A stretch of DNA of 64,000 nucleotides, taken from Bacillus_AB infantis_C (lineage in GTDB: Bacteria; Bacillota; Bacilli; Bacillales; Cytobacillaceae). The notes beneath the pieces are model-generated. The model was not told the origin of the DNA. It saw only the letters and a program-made list of their open reading frames with translations, and ran no database searches. Positions 26,121-34,330 of this stretch are shown here, piece after piece. The stretch is from the NCBI RefSeq assembly GCF_050107595.1, contig NZ_JBNILH010000015.1, positions 22,404 to 86,403 of the forward strand, written 5' to 3'. Both the position numbers and the translations under genes were made by a program. Within the stretch, counting starts at the first letter, position 1, and each line of letters opens with the position of its first letter.

Positions 26121-27396
26121 GCTTTACCCTCATTTCTTTATCAATCACTTCCAGAGCAGCCTGTTGTCCGCTTTCCGCTGCAGCCTCTGACAGTATGAAA
26201 GACGGTGAGGCCCAATCTCCGGCAGCGTAGAGCCCGGGGAGGATGGCGCAGCCGCGGGAAAATAGCGATGCGTCTTCAGCCTTTGGCAGGCGGGCATTCA
26301 CCGTTATTTGCGGAAGGCATCTCTTCGTAATGATATATTTCTGCCAGCCAGGCTGTAATACCTCTAAAAAATTCTCGAGCTTCTTTTTTTCTTCCCTAAC
26401 ATCAATGGACTCATCAGGATGATGGTATTTCAGGACATGGAGAATGGTGCTTTCTCCTTTTTGTGACAGCCGGGCGTAGTTAGAGTGAACAGAATAATAG
26501 TAGGGTGCTTCGATTCCCATCGCAAATAAATTTTCCGGATTGGGGAGCTTGGTTAATGCAACATCCAATACGGCCGCTTTGATAGGTTCAAAATGATTGA
26601 AAGGGAGCTTGCCGGATTCGCCGAGCAGACCATTCAGTGCTTGAGGGGGGCCGCTATAAATGATGTTATTGCAAAGGACGGGTTCATGATTGTGGACGGA
26701 CACCTGCCACTGGCCGCTGTCCAATGCAATCAGCTGATTCACATTTGCACTGGTCCGGATCTGTACATTGTTAGTAACCGCCTGGTTGTACAGCTGGTCA
26801 ATAATGGATTGCCATCCATCATCCACATAGATCACACCGCCCATGCCGATTTGCATGTGGGCCAGCATGACACTTGCACTGATTTGTTCGGGGGCATGGG
26901 AATAGCTCACAAGGCGTCCAAGTGTAAAAAGAAGTTTCTGGATGTTAGGTGTTTGTGTGGTTTCTTCCACGAACTGCTGGAAGGTTTGATTGCTGTATTG
27001 CCCTGGGTGCAGCTTCTGAACCTTGCGCAGGATCCCTATCCATTCTATTTTTTCTTTCCAACTTAGTAGTTTTGATTGAAGGACCCCATTCGGTGAAAAA
27101 GGCGCCGTAAAAGATTCGTGGCCATCCATTAACAAGCCGCCTAATTTAGGCGCACGGCCATTGATCTCCACACCCAATTCTTTGAGGATGGGCACTGCCT
27201 TGCCTTTTTTATAAAGTGCATGCGGTCCAATGTTAAAATAATGCCCGCTGATGATATCCGTTTTCGCACGTCCTCCGGCAGATTTCGCTTTTTCAAGCAG
27301 CAGAGTCTTCATCCCTGCTTTTCCAAGAACAACTGCGGAAACAAGACCTGCTAAACCGCCACCTATGATGACAGCATCCCAGTGATTCTGAGTCAT
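26110..27396 (-). CDS. FAD-dependent oxidoreductase, phytoene desaturase-like
   Basis: 428 residues from the ATG at 27396 (GGAGGGATATTT upstream). The open frame beyond it is REP-derived. The N-terminal dinucleotide fold is WDAVIIGGGLAGLVSAVVLGKAGMKTLLLEK cut into GxGxxG type, followed by the GGRAKTD motif, and the C-terminal FAD motif is LYAAGDWASPSFILSEAAAESG. It belongs to the amine oxidase/carotenoid desaturase superfamily. The substrate is not known. It is probably the target gene of the ECF41 sigma factor encoded at its 3' end. Confidence 0.85.
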   Translation of the reverse strand: MTQNHWDAVIIGGGLAGLVSAVVLGKAGMKTLLLEKAKSAGGRAKTDIISGHYFNIGPHALYKKGKAVPILKELGVEINGRAPKLGGLLMDGHESFTAPFSPNGVLQSKLLSWKEKIEWIGILRKVQKLHPGQYSNQTFQQFVEETTQTPNIQKLLFTLGRLVSYSHAPEQISASVMLAHMQIGMGGVIYVDDGWQSIIDQLYNQAVTNNVQIRTSANVNQLIALDSGQWQVSVHNHEPVLCNNIIYSGPPQALNGLLGESGKLPFNHFEPIKAAVLDVALTKLPNPENLFAMGIEAPYYYSVHSNYARLSQKGESTILHVLKYHHPDESIDVREEKKKLENFLEVLQPGWQKYIITKRCLPQITVNARLPKAEDASLFSRGCAILPGLYAAGDWASPSFILSEAAAESGQQAALEVIDKEMRVKHAN

Positions 27397-27428
27397 AAAT
27401 ATCCCTCCTGTATTAAATTCATTCTCAA

Positions 27429-27455
27429 GACGATTGAAGGGGGAATTTTGTGACC
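27429..27455 (-). promoter_or_regulatory. Probable ECF41-dependent promoter
   Basis: On the minus strand, GGTCACA (27455-27449), a 16-base spacer and CGTC (27432-27429). This corresponds to the reported ECF41 consensus TGTCACA/CGTC with one mismatch, and lies about 33 bases before the oxidoreductase start. Confidence 0.65.
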
Positions 27456-27479
27456 AGAGGGCCTCAGATCTTTTTGGGG

Positions 27480-27575
27480 GAGCCAAGGGGACAGGTCCCT
27501 TGGCTCTTTTTGAAATGGGCCAGGGGGTCTGTCCCCGTGGCTCAGACTGGGCCAGGGAACCTGACCCCATGGCCC
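27480..27575 (+). repeat. REP array, locus 20 (three hairpins)
   Basis: Three hairpins separating two divergent ECF sigma operons. It stays clear of both predicted promoters. A diverged half-unit (GACCAGAGGGCCTCAGATC, 27451-27469) overlaps the ECF41 promoter -35 region. Confidence 0.88.
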
Positions 27576-27598
27576 AGCACAAAAAATGTTGTTTTTCA

Positions 27599-27626
27599 TG
27601 AAACAATTTCCTTTTTCATCCGTGTA
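27599..27626 (+). promoter_or_regulatory. Autoregulatory ECF (sigma-M type) promoter
   Basis: TGAAAC, a 16-base spacer and CGTGTA, an exact match to the sigma-M/W/X class consensus, 21 bases upstream of the sigma gene. Confidence 0.8.
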
Positions 27627-27647
27627 TACTGCAGAGGGAGGTGGCGA

Positions 27648-28151
27648 ATGGCGAAGTTGTCTTTGGATGGTTTGTATGAGGAGTATGCGAGGGATGTGCT
27701 GCGCTATTTGCTGTCTCTTTCAGCGGATCGTGCTACTGCGGAGGATATGATGCAGGAGACGTTTTACCGCGCGTATTTGCATATTGAAGATTTGCATGAG
27801 GAGAAGGTCAGGCCATGGCTTTTCCGGGTTGCTCAGAATGCGTATATAGACCATATCCGGAAGCGGAAAAAAGAAAGCATTACATCTGATGAGTTTTTCA
27901 CTGGGCTGAAGGACACTGGAGCATCTATGGAGCATCGCGTTTTTCAGCAGGAAAAGCTGGGTGAGGTGATCGAACGGATGCAGAGGCTGCCGGAGCCGCA
28001 GAAGCAGGCATTGCTTCTTGTGACCGTGCATGATTTTACATACAGGGAAGCGTCAGAAATCTTAGGTGTATCAGAATCAAATACAAGGCTGCTGGTGTTC
28101 CGTGCGAGGAAGAAGCTGCGCGATTTTGAGAGGGGTGAAGAAGATGAGTGA
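27648..28151 (+). CDS. sigM: ECF sigma factor, SigM-like
   Basis: 167 residues: sigma region 2 (YARDVLRYLLSLSADRATAEDMMQETFYRAY, with the core-binding and -10 recognition helices) and region 4 (RLPEPQKQALLLVTVHDFTYREASEILGVSES). Similarity and gene order, with a large single-span anti-sigma gene directly downstream, match sigM-yhdL of B. subtilis, which answers to envelope stress and antibiotics. The ATG has GGGAGGTGG upstream. The stop overlaps the next start by eight bases. It is very probably autoregulated through the promoter at 27599-27626. Confidence 0.85.
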   Translation: MAKLSLDGLYEEYARDVLRYLLSLSADRATAEDMMQETFYRAYLHIEDLHEEKVRPWLFRVAQNAYIDHIRKRKKESITSDEFFTGLKDTGASMEHRVFQQEKLGEVIERMQRLPEPQKQALLLVTVHDFTYREASEILGVSESNTRLLVFRARKKLRDFERGEEDE

Positions 28152-29280
28152 GGATTTTAAGAAAAAGCTTGAGGATTATAGTAATGGGCTGCTTTCTAAG
28201 GAAGAAACTGAAGAAGTGGAAAAAGAATTGGATAAAATGGAATTATATCAATCCTATTTAGATTCATTGATGGGGTCGGAAGAGGAAACGGAAAAGGGAC
28301 CTTCGATTGAGAAGAAGCTGGTCAAGAAAGGAAAGTGGAAGGCCCGCCTGCAGAATGCGTGGACGGCTTTATCATTGCTTCTGCTGTTTCTGATTGTGGG
28401 CTGGGTTACTTCGGCCATTTTTTATTCATGGGGAAAGCCGGATCGGCAAGAAATATATGCAGATGCCATTAAGGCGGCTGTAGAGACAACCCAGCCTAAT
28501 ATTAGGATAGGTAGCACAGGGATGAACACTGGTGCATTTACCATGACTTACGATGGGGAACTTCGCAAAATGATAGGCAGGGAGGAGGAAACTGTTGATC
28601 GCTTCAAGACAAAATTCCTTCTTGGATGGTTTTCGTTTAGATTGCCGAATGGCCTATCAGATCGCCAGCAATTCTTTTATCCCGAGAATGTAGTGAACTA
28701 TAAGATTACGGACGGCTTCGACCAGCTGGAAAAGTTGCCCAAGGGAACTGTCTCGGAATTATATATCACCTTCACAGACTATATGAGCACAGACGAATTT
28801 TTAAAAAAGATGGAAGATAAAGAGATGATGCCCGTCTGGATGGCTGCAGATACTGGGAGAGAAAATGAGCGTGAGAGCAATCCGATAGGTCCCGATGAGC
28901 CATTTGGCTTCCCTTATTTAGGCTATGGCTTCCAATCTGACTTTAAGAAAGTTTCGAGAGAAGAGAAAAAAGGATTATTAGTAGGATATTCTACAGAAAT
29001 TAGCGAAACAGAAAGCATAGACTCATATGGTGATGGTGAAAAAAGGGAAGCCGAATTCTTGAAAGCCCTCCACTTGATTGAAGAATATCAACGCAGGACC
29101 CGGTCCCTCCACTGGCAAACAAAAGAAGAGCTGAAAACCAAAGTCGATTATATTGAAGAAAATGGCGTCCGGCTCTACGGGGCTGTTGTGACCGGTCCAT
29201 CAAAGGAACTCTTGAAGCTAAAAGAGGAAGATTGGGTGGGGAGCGCGAAGATAGGGGAGAAGCGGCTGTGGAATTGGTAG
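28144..29280 (+). CDS. yhdL: Anti-sigma factor, YhdL-like
   Basis: 378 residues from the ATG at 28144, overlapping the sigma gene. An acidic cytoplasmic N-terminal region (residues 1-60, SNGLLSKEETEEVEKEL) that should bind the sigma factor is followed by one membrane segment (about 75-97, LSLLLLFLIVGWVTSAIFYSW) and a large extracellular part, as in YhdL, the anti-SigM of B. subtilis. It should hold SigM at the membrane until an envelope signal arrives. The 3' end overlaps the next gene. Confidence 0.82.
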   Translation: MSEDFKKKLEDYSNGLLSKEETEEVEKELDKMELYQSYLDSLMGSEEETEKGPSIEKKLVKKGKWKARLQNAWTALSLLLLFLIVGWVTSAIFYSWGKPDRQEIYADAIKAAVETTQPNIRIGSTGMNTGAFTMTYDGELRKMIGREEETVDRFKTKFLLGWFSFRLPNGLSDRQQFFYPENVVNYKITDGFDQLEKLPKGTVSELYITFTDYMSTDEFLKKMEDKEMMPVWMAADTGRENERESNPIGPDEPFGFPYLGYGFQSDFKKVSREEKKGLLVGYSTEISETESIDSYGDGEKREAEFLKALHLIEEYQRRTRSLHWQTKEELKTKVDYIEENGVRLYGAVVTGPSKELLKLKEEDWVGSAKIGEKRLWNW

Positions 29281-29804
29281 TGGAGCGGGACAGGGAGCCT
29301 GTCCCTTCGTTTCTAAAGAAGCTTATTTTATTGTTTCCATTTCTTTATCTGCTTCATGATATAGAAGAGATTTTAACGGTTGAGGAATTTCTCGGCATCC
29401 ACTCGGATATCATTCCATTTCATGTGACAGCAGCGGAATTCTCGCTGGCTTTTACGCTGTTATGGGTCGTGGCTTCGATTGGCTGTTTTAAAGCGGCAGG
29501 CGGTAGAACCTTTTTAGGGATGAAGCCAGTTGTTTTTATCTCCTTTTTAATACCGGGAATTCTGCTTGCCAATGGAATTGGCCATCTTTTTCAATTCATT
29601 TTTTTCAAAGGCTATGTGCCTGGGATTGTGACCAGTCTATTAATCATCTTTCCTTATTCATTTTTCACAGCAAAGCAACTGATTGCTGAAAGGCTGCTGA
29701 CAGTAAAAAGGTTCTTAGGGTATCTCATCCTGGGATTTATTTTGCAGGCGCCGGCGGCGTTGGCTGCGCATTTTATATCGAAATTAATTTTGGGGCTGTT
29801 TTGA
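29268..29804 (+). CDS. HXXEE domain-containing membrane protein
   Basis: 178 residues if translation starts at the GTG at 29268, eight bases after GGGGAG and overlapping the anti-sigma gene by 13 bases. The HXXEE motif is HDIEE near residue 30, with a second EE in TVEEFLG. About five membrane segments follow. The family is uncharacterised. It occupies the position of yhdK (second SigM regulator) of B. subtilis, so a role in the same signalling unit is possible, but the proteins are not obviously related. A small REP-like palindrome lies inside its first codons. Confidence 0.72.
   Translation: MELVVERDREPVPSFLKKLILLFPFLYLLHDIEEILTVEEFLGIHSDIIPFHVTAAEFSLAFTLLWVVASIGCFKAAGGRTFLGMKPVVFISFLIPGILLANGIGHLFQFIFFKGYVPGIVTSLLIIFPYSFFTAKQLIAERLLTVKRFLGYLILGFILQAPAALAAHFISKLILGLF
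29287..29305. repeat. REP-like palindrome inside a coding sequence
   Basis: GGGACAGG and CCTGTCCC form a perfect eight-base inverted repeat with a 3-base loop, just after the yhdL-like stop codon and inside the HXXEE frame. The sequence resembles a REP core without outer arms. Confidence 0.45.
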
Positions 29805-29867
29805 GCCAAGGGGACAGACCCCTTGGCTCGTTTTGAGACTGGGCCAGGGGGTCTGTCCCCCTGGCTC
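29803..29867 (+). repeat. REP/BIME element 21
   Basis: Complete element starting in the TGA stop of the HXXEE gene and ending 20 bases before the next start. Confidence 0.9.
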
Positions 29868-29887
29868 CTAATTAGGAGGCGAAATAA

Positions 29888-30739
29888 GTGAGAAAGATCA
29901 TTCTAACGACTGAAAGTGGCGCTGATTTACCGGCTGATTTAACTGAAAGGTATAACGTGCAGGTGGTTCCGATGCACATTATTATGGATGGAACGGATTA
30001 TTTGGATGGCCATTTGCCGGTTGAAGATATTTATGATTATTATGCACGAACGAAGAAAATCCCCTCCACGACGTCGACCAATGCCTATGAATACGAGGAG
30101 TTTTTTGCGAAGATAAGAGCGGATTATCCTGATTGCATCATTATCCACATCGGCTATACTAGCAAAGCATCTTCTTCTTTTCAGAATGCCGTGATCGCAG
30201 CGGAAGAGTTTGAAGATCTGTTCCTGATTGATGCCCTGAACGTGACAGGCGGACTGGCGGCCGTTGTCATATACGCAGCAGAACAGCTGGAACAAGAACC
30301 TGGCATTGAACCTGCAGCCCTGGTTGAAAAAATTGAAAGCATCGTGCCGAAGTCCAGGCTTGCTTTTATCCCGGGCAGCCTGGATTTTTTAAGAGCGGGC
30401 GGGCGTGTAAGCAATATGGCGTACCTTGGCGGAACACTATTAAAAATAAAGCCATGCATAGAATTAGTTGACGGAAAGCTCGTCTCAACGAAAAAATACC
30501 GCGGGAAAATGAGCACTGTGGCTGAAAAACTAATGCAGGATTATTTAAATGATTACAAGATTGACAGAGAGCAGCTTTACTTCATTTATTCAATCGGCCT
30601 TGATGAAACCATCAAAAAGCGGATGGACGAAATCGCGGCAGATGCTGGATTCAAAAACGTAATGTGGATCCAAGCAGGCGGCATGATCTCCACGCACTCC
30701 GGCGCCGGCGGCTTTGGAGTGGCAGGATTAGAAGTGTGA
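29888..30739 (+). CDS. DegV family (FakB-like) fatty-acid-binding protein
   Basis: 283 residues with the DegV fold: N-terminal ILTTESGADLP, the TSTNAYEYEEFF loop, and LDFLRAGGRVSNM, the conserved arginine-containing lipid-binding signature. Such proteins bind a fatty acid and present it to the kinase FakA for phosphorylation and use in phospholipid synthesis. The start is GTG at 29888 with TAGGAGG upstream. The TGA stop overlaps REP locus 22. Confidence 0.9.
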   Translation: MRKIILTTESGADLPADLTERYNVQVVPMHIIMDGTDYLDGHLPVEDIYDYYARTKKIPSTTSTNAYEYEEFFAKIRADYPDCIIIHIGYTSKASSSFQNAVIAAEEFEDLFLIDALNVTGGLAAVVIYAAEQLEQEPGIEPAALVEKIESIVPKSRLAFIPGSLDFLRAGGRVSNMAYLGGTLLKIKPCIELVDGKLVSTKKYRGKMSTVAEKLMQDYLNDYKIDREQLYFIYSIGLDETIKKRMDEIAADAGFKNVMWIQAGGMISTHSGAGGFGVAGLEV

Positions 30740-30802
30740 GCCAAGGGGACAGGTCCCTTGGCTCTTTTTGAGTTTGGGCCAGGGGGTCTGTCCCCGTGGC
30801 TC
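30738..30802 (+). repeat. REP/BIME element 22
   Basis: Complete element. A TATAAT (30812-30817) lies just beyond it and could be the -10 box of the next gene, but I see no convincing -35 box, which would fall inside the element. Confidence 0.9.
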
Positions 30803-30840
30803 ATTAACAGGTATAATTAGGAAATTGAGGGGGGAACGTA

Positions 30841-32892
30841 TTGATCATCCCAAAGAGAGTGAATGCTGATTTACCTGCAAATATTATTCAAAATGATTTA
30901 GAGTCGATTGTTAATTGGTTCGAGAAGCATCAGCGGTCTCTTTATGTACTAGGCTGGTCTTATCTTGGGAACGAACAGCAGCTGGAAGAGCTTTATTACC
31001 AGTCCATATTGAAAGTTCAAATGGATCTTCCTAAAGTAAAAAACAAATTGTCATTCGAGGCGTGTGTGACAGCAATTTTTATACATAAGTGCAGAGAGTT
31101 TGCGGCCGCAAAGAGCTCCGACATTTCACAAGAAGGCGGACAGCATGATGAGCTATTCCAGACTCTTAGACAGTTGAACGGGCAGGAAACAGAGGCACTG
31201 ATATTTACATATATCAAAGGGCTATCGATTGAAGAAACAGCCAGTCTGCTTCAGATTTCACAAGAACAAATGAAGGACCTCCTGGCTGACGGAATACAGT
31301 CTTTAAGAGAAAAGCAGAGTAGCGGAGAGAACTTTAACGGCTGCCCGGAGTATCAAAGACTTTACTTGGATTACCTCGAAAGAAACCTGGAACGCCCAGT
31401 GAAAATCGAGTTTGAAAAGCATGTGTACCACTGCCCGGATTGCCAGGAGGATCTGGCTTCTTTTCAGGAAGTGATATTGCAGTTTACAGAAACACTAGAG
31501 GAATTCCAGGTGCCGGCCGGGTTTATGGAGGGCATCAAGGGACGTATTGCTGATGCGGAAAAAGGCAGGCAGCAAAAGATTGGCAAACGGAATAGAATTG
31601 CTTTTATTGCTGCCAGCGTCTTTGTTTTAGTGATGTGTACGGGTTTTTTCACAGGGGCTTTTGCGGATGCCTATTATAAGTGGACAGAGGAAGACCCGGA
31701 GCTGCGGGCTTTTCTCAAGGCAGACCTGGGGGAAAGGCTGAACGTTGAAGCGGAAAGCAATGGGGTGAAAATCAAGATTAAGAGTGTGGTTGCTGATGAG
31801 TTTCAGACGCTGATTTTTTATGAAATCGAAGACACTGAGGATAATAAACAATATGTTATCAATTATGGGGACGGTTTGTCTGTAGAAGATGAACGGGAGA
31901 TTTTAAGTAATGAAATCTATCCCCAATACCAGCCCCCTGATCCGGATTCGGAATTAAATAAGAAAAAACAGAATGTCTTCCATGGAAAAATCAGTCTTCC
32001 GCCGCTAAAAGAGGATAGCAAGACGCTCAACCTTGAAATATCAAAATTGGCGAGAATAGCGGGTGATTCCTCACCACCAGCTGACATCAGCTATGATGAA
32101 TCCAGTGATTACGAAAAAAGAGGAGACTGGAATATAAAAGTACCTGTAACAAAACTGCCTTCAACAGAGTATCCAATGGAAGAGAAAATAAATATTGAAG
32201 GAATCTCTGTTCAGCTGGAAAAACTGATCATTGCGCCAACGTCCACTGTTCTGCAATATGTCATCAAAAACGAACAGGAAGAGAAAAGGATAGACATGAT
32301 TGATTTTATCCGCCTGGAAATGAACGGTGAAAAGCTGAAGTTAAATCCATATGGCGGCGGCTATGCAACAGGTTCATGGGAAAGTTTTCAGTCATACTTT
32401 GAGCCCATATTTGAGACTGAGACAAATGAAGTGGAAATCCACTTTAATAGGGCCTATCTATCAATAAACGATTATAAAACCATTGCCCTCGATGCTTCAA
32501 ATACTTATCCTCAAACCTTTGAATATGCAGGCAGCACAATTAAGATTGAGGAGCTGGACATCGGAAGGCCCACTACAGTGGTCATCAGCAATAATGAAAT
32601 TAAAAATCGGGCGTATGAGTCGCTGCACTTCAATATTATGACAGAAGAAGGCGACAATCAATCAATGACTATGAGCTCTGAAGGAGTCTTTGTTGATAAA
32701 AATGGCGAAGAGTACGACATGAAGAAAATAACGAATAGCATCTATCTGGAACTCGAAAATCCCCGTCATTATATCACTTACGAAAAAATAGAAATACCCG
32801 GGGACAATATAGTCCCTAAAAGCCTAGAAATCTACGGATACAGCACAACAAGAAATCTGGATAATATTATAAAAGTTAAGCTGGATAAATGA
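30841..32892 (+). CDS. Fused ECF-like sigma / zinc-finger anti-sigma / DUF4179 membrane protein
   Basis: 683 residues. Residues 15-160 resemble an ECF sigma factor: a region 2-like part (ESIVNWFEKHQRSLYVLGWSY) and a region 4-like HTH (LNGQETEALIFTYIKGLSIEETASLLQIS). Residues 185-225 form a zinc-binding anti-sigma domain with HVYHCPDCQ (H-x3-C-x2-C). One membrane segment follows (about 255-277), then an extracellular DUF4179 domain and a DUF5643-like C-terminus. Usually these are two separate genes. The region 2 part lacks the strong -10 recognition motif of active sigma factors. The start is TTG with GGGGGG upstream; the TGA stop overlaps REP locus 23. Confidence 0.82.
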   Translation: MIIPKRVNADLPANIIQNDLESIVNWFEKHQRSLYVLGWSYLGNEQQLEELYYQSILKVQMDLPKVKNKLSFEACVTAIFIHKCREFAAAKSSDISQEGGQHDELFQTLRQLNGQETEALIFTYIKGLSIEETASLLQISQEQMKDLLADGIQSLREKQSSGENFNGCPEYQRLYLDYLERNLERPVKIEFEKHVYHCPDCQEDLASFQEVILQFTETLEEFQVPAGFMEGIKGRIADAEKGRQQKIGKRNRIAFIAASVFVLVMCTGFFTGAFADAYYKWTEEDPELRAFLKADLGERLNVEAESNGVKIKIKSVVADEFQTLIFYEIEDTEDNKQYVINYGDGLSVEDEREILSNEIYPQYQPPDPDSELNKKKQNVFHGKISLPPLKEDSKTLNLEISKLARIAGDSSPPADISYDESSDYEKRGDWNIKVPVTKLPSTEYPMEEKINIEGISVQLEKLIIAPTSTVLQYVIKNEQEEKRIDMIDFIRLEMNGEKLKLNPYGGGYATGSWESFQSYFEPIFETETNEVEIHFNRAYLSINDYKTIALDASNTYPQTFEYAGSTIKIEELDIGRPTTVVISNNEIKNRAYESLHFNIMTEEGDNQSMTMSSEGVFVDKNGEEYDMKKITNSIYLELENPRHYITYEKIEIPGDNIVPKSLEIYGYSTTRNLDNIIKVKLDK

Positions 32893-32993
32893 GCCAAGGG
32901 GACAGGTCCCTTGGCTCTTTTTGAGACTGAGCCAGGGGGTCTGTCCCCTTGGCTCTTTTTGAGACTGAGCCAGGGGGTCTGTCCCCTTGGCTC
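32891..32993 (+). repeat. REP array, locus 23 (three hairpins)
   Basis: Three hairpins; the second and third are direct 51-bp copies (TTTTTGAGACTGAGCC... each). Confidence 0.92.
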
Positions 32994-33019
32994 TCAACAA
33001 GCAGGGAGGAGTATGCTAA

Positions 33020-33463
33020 ATGATTAGAAATGCAGTTGGAGCCATCGTATTTCAGGGAGAGGAATACCTTTTGGTATATAAGGTTAAAAGAAGTTCTTTA
33101 AGGGATTCTGATCGGCATTTGCAAGGGGAGTGGGACTTTCCTAAAGGCGGTGTAGAAGAAAGTAATGAAAGTTTGAGGGCTGCAATCTTAAGAGAGCTGG
33201 CAGAGGAAACAGGATCTGCTGAATATAGGGTTATAAAGCAGCTGGATGAAAAGATCTGTTTTGCTTTTGATAGGGAGTTTACAGAGAAAACAGGCTGGAG
33301 CCGGCAGGAAACGGTGATGTTTGTGGTTGAGTATTTGGGGGACAGATTTGAATTGAAAGCGGAGGACAGTGAGATTGATGGAGTTGAATTTTTGGGGAGG
33401 GATGAGGTGCTGGAGCGGCTGGCGCATGAGGAGAGTAAGGTGTTATTTGCTGAGGCATTTTGA
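33020..33463 (+). CDS. Nudix hydrolase
   Basis: 147 residues. The Nudix box GGVEESNESLRAAILRELAEETGS (read as G-x5-E-x7-RELxEExG) is complete, so the metal site is intact. The preceding GEWDFPKGG fits a nucleotide-diphosphate-type substrate such as Ap4A or a sanitised (d)NTP. The specificity is not known. The ATG has AGGGAGGAG upstream. The TGA stop overlaps REP locus 24. Confidence 0.88.
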   Translation: MIRNAVGAIVFQGEEYLLVYKVKRSSLRDSDRHLQGEWDFPKGGVEESNESLRAAILRELAEETGSAEYRVIKQLDEKICFAFDREFTEKTGWSRQETVMFVVEYLGDRFELKAEDSEIDGVEFLGRDEVLERLAHEESKVLFAEAF

Positions 33464-33600
33464 GCCAAGGGGACAGACCCCCTGGCTCTTTTTGAAACCG
33501 GGCCAAGGGGACAGACCCCCTGGCTCTTTTTGAAACCGGGCCAAGGGACCTGACCCCCTGGCCCACCGAATCTGGGCCAAGGAACCCGCCCCCCTGGCCC
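33462..33600 (+). repeat. REP array, locus 24 (four hairpins)
   Basis: Four hairpins between convergent genes. The first two are almost identical 52-bp units (CTCTTTTTGAAACCGGGCC linkers), a recent tandem duplication. Confidence 0.92.
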
Positions 33601-33607
33601 ACCGCCC

Positions 33608-34177
33608 TCACCGCACCCCCAACAACCCCCGATTAATCACCCCATTAATAATCTCCGCCATCTCCCTGGGACTGTGATCCATTCCATTGTTCAGCCACTT
33701 TTTAATCGCATGGATGCTGCCGCTGATGATGAAGGTGCTTAGGTATTCGGAGAGGTCTTCGTCATAGGCGGTGTCTGCAAGCCAGCTGGTCATGAAGACC
33801 TGATGGGCGAAGTTGATGACTTTTGTTTCGAAGGTTGTGTTTGTTTTTTCGTTGAGGAGGGTGGTGCATACTTCGTGTTTACTGGCGAAGTATTCGAGCA
33901 GCTTTTCAATCATTTGGAGGGCCTGGTCTTCTTTTTCAAAATTATATTGGCTCATATAGCCCTGCATATCCTGGATGATTTCGTCTTCGATGGTGTCCAG
34001 GAGGTCATATTGATCGGTGTAGTGGGAATAAAATGTGGAGCGGTTGATGTCGGCGAGACTGCAGATTTCTTTGACGGTGATATAGGAGATCTGCTTGTCC
34101 TTCAATAGCTTCATGAGGCTGTCTTTCAATACCATGATCGTATATTTTTTGCGTCTGTCCATTTTGGGAGAGGTCAT
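33608..34177 (-). CDS. TetR/AcrR family regulator
   Basis: 189 residues. The N-terminal HTH is ISYITVKEICSLADINRSTFYSHYTDQYDLL (about 30-60), with a DhaS/TetR_C_7-type C-terminal ligand domain. It is transcribed away from the MMPL/YhgE cluster and most likely represses it; palindromes lie in the shared intergenic region. The ligand is unknown, perhaps an antimicrobial or lipid exported by the cluster. Confidence 0.88.
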   Translation of the reverse strand: MTSPKMDRRKKYTIMVLKDSLMKLLKDKQISYITVKEICSLADINRSTFYSHYTDQYDLLDTIEDEIIQDMQGYMSQYNFEKEDQALQMIEKLLEYFASKHEVCTTLLNEKTNTTFETKVINFAHQVFMTSWLADTAYDEDLSEYLSTFIISGSIHAIKKWLNNGMDHSPREMAEIINGVINRGLLGVR

Positions 34178-34258
34178 AACCAGTTTCCTTTCTTTTTGCG
34201 TTTTCCAACACTTTTAATCATTATGTTGGGAATACCACGGAAGTTAGATAACTGTTCG

Positions 34259-34287
34259 TTGAATAGGCAACACCGTGTTTATATAAT
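34259..34287 (+). promoter_or_regulatory. Promoter of the MMPL operon with palindromic operator
   Basis: TTGAAT, 17-base spacer, TATAAT. The spacer holds the perfect palindrome AACACCGTGTT (34269-34279), a likely TetR operator. A second inverted repeat, CCAACA...TGTTGG (34205-34228), lies closer to the TetR gene. Confidence 0.65.
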
Positions 34288-34330
34288 GATAAAGTGTATA
34301 GAAAAAAAGGGCAAGAGAGGGTGAACACGC

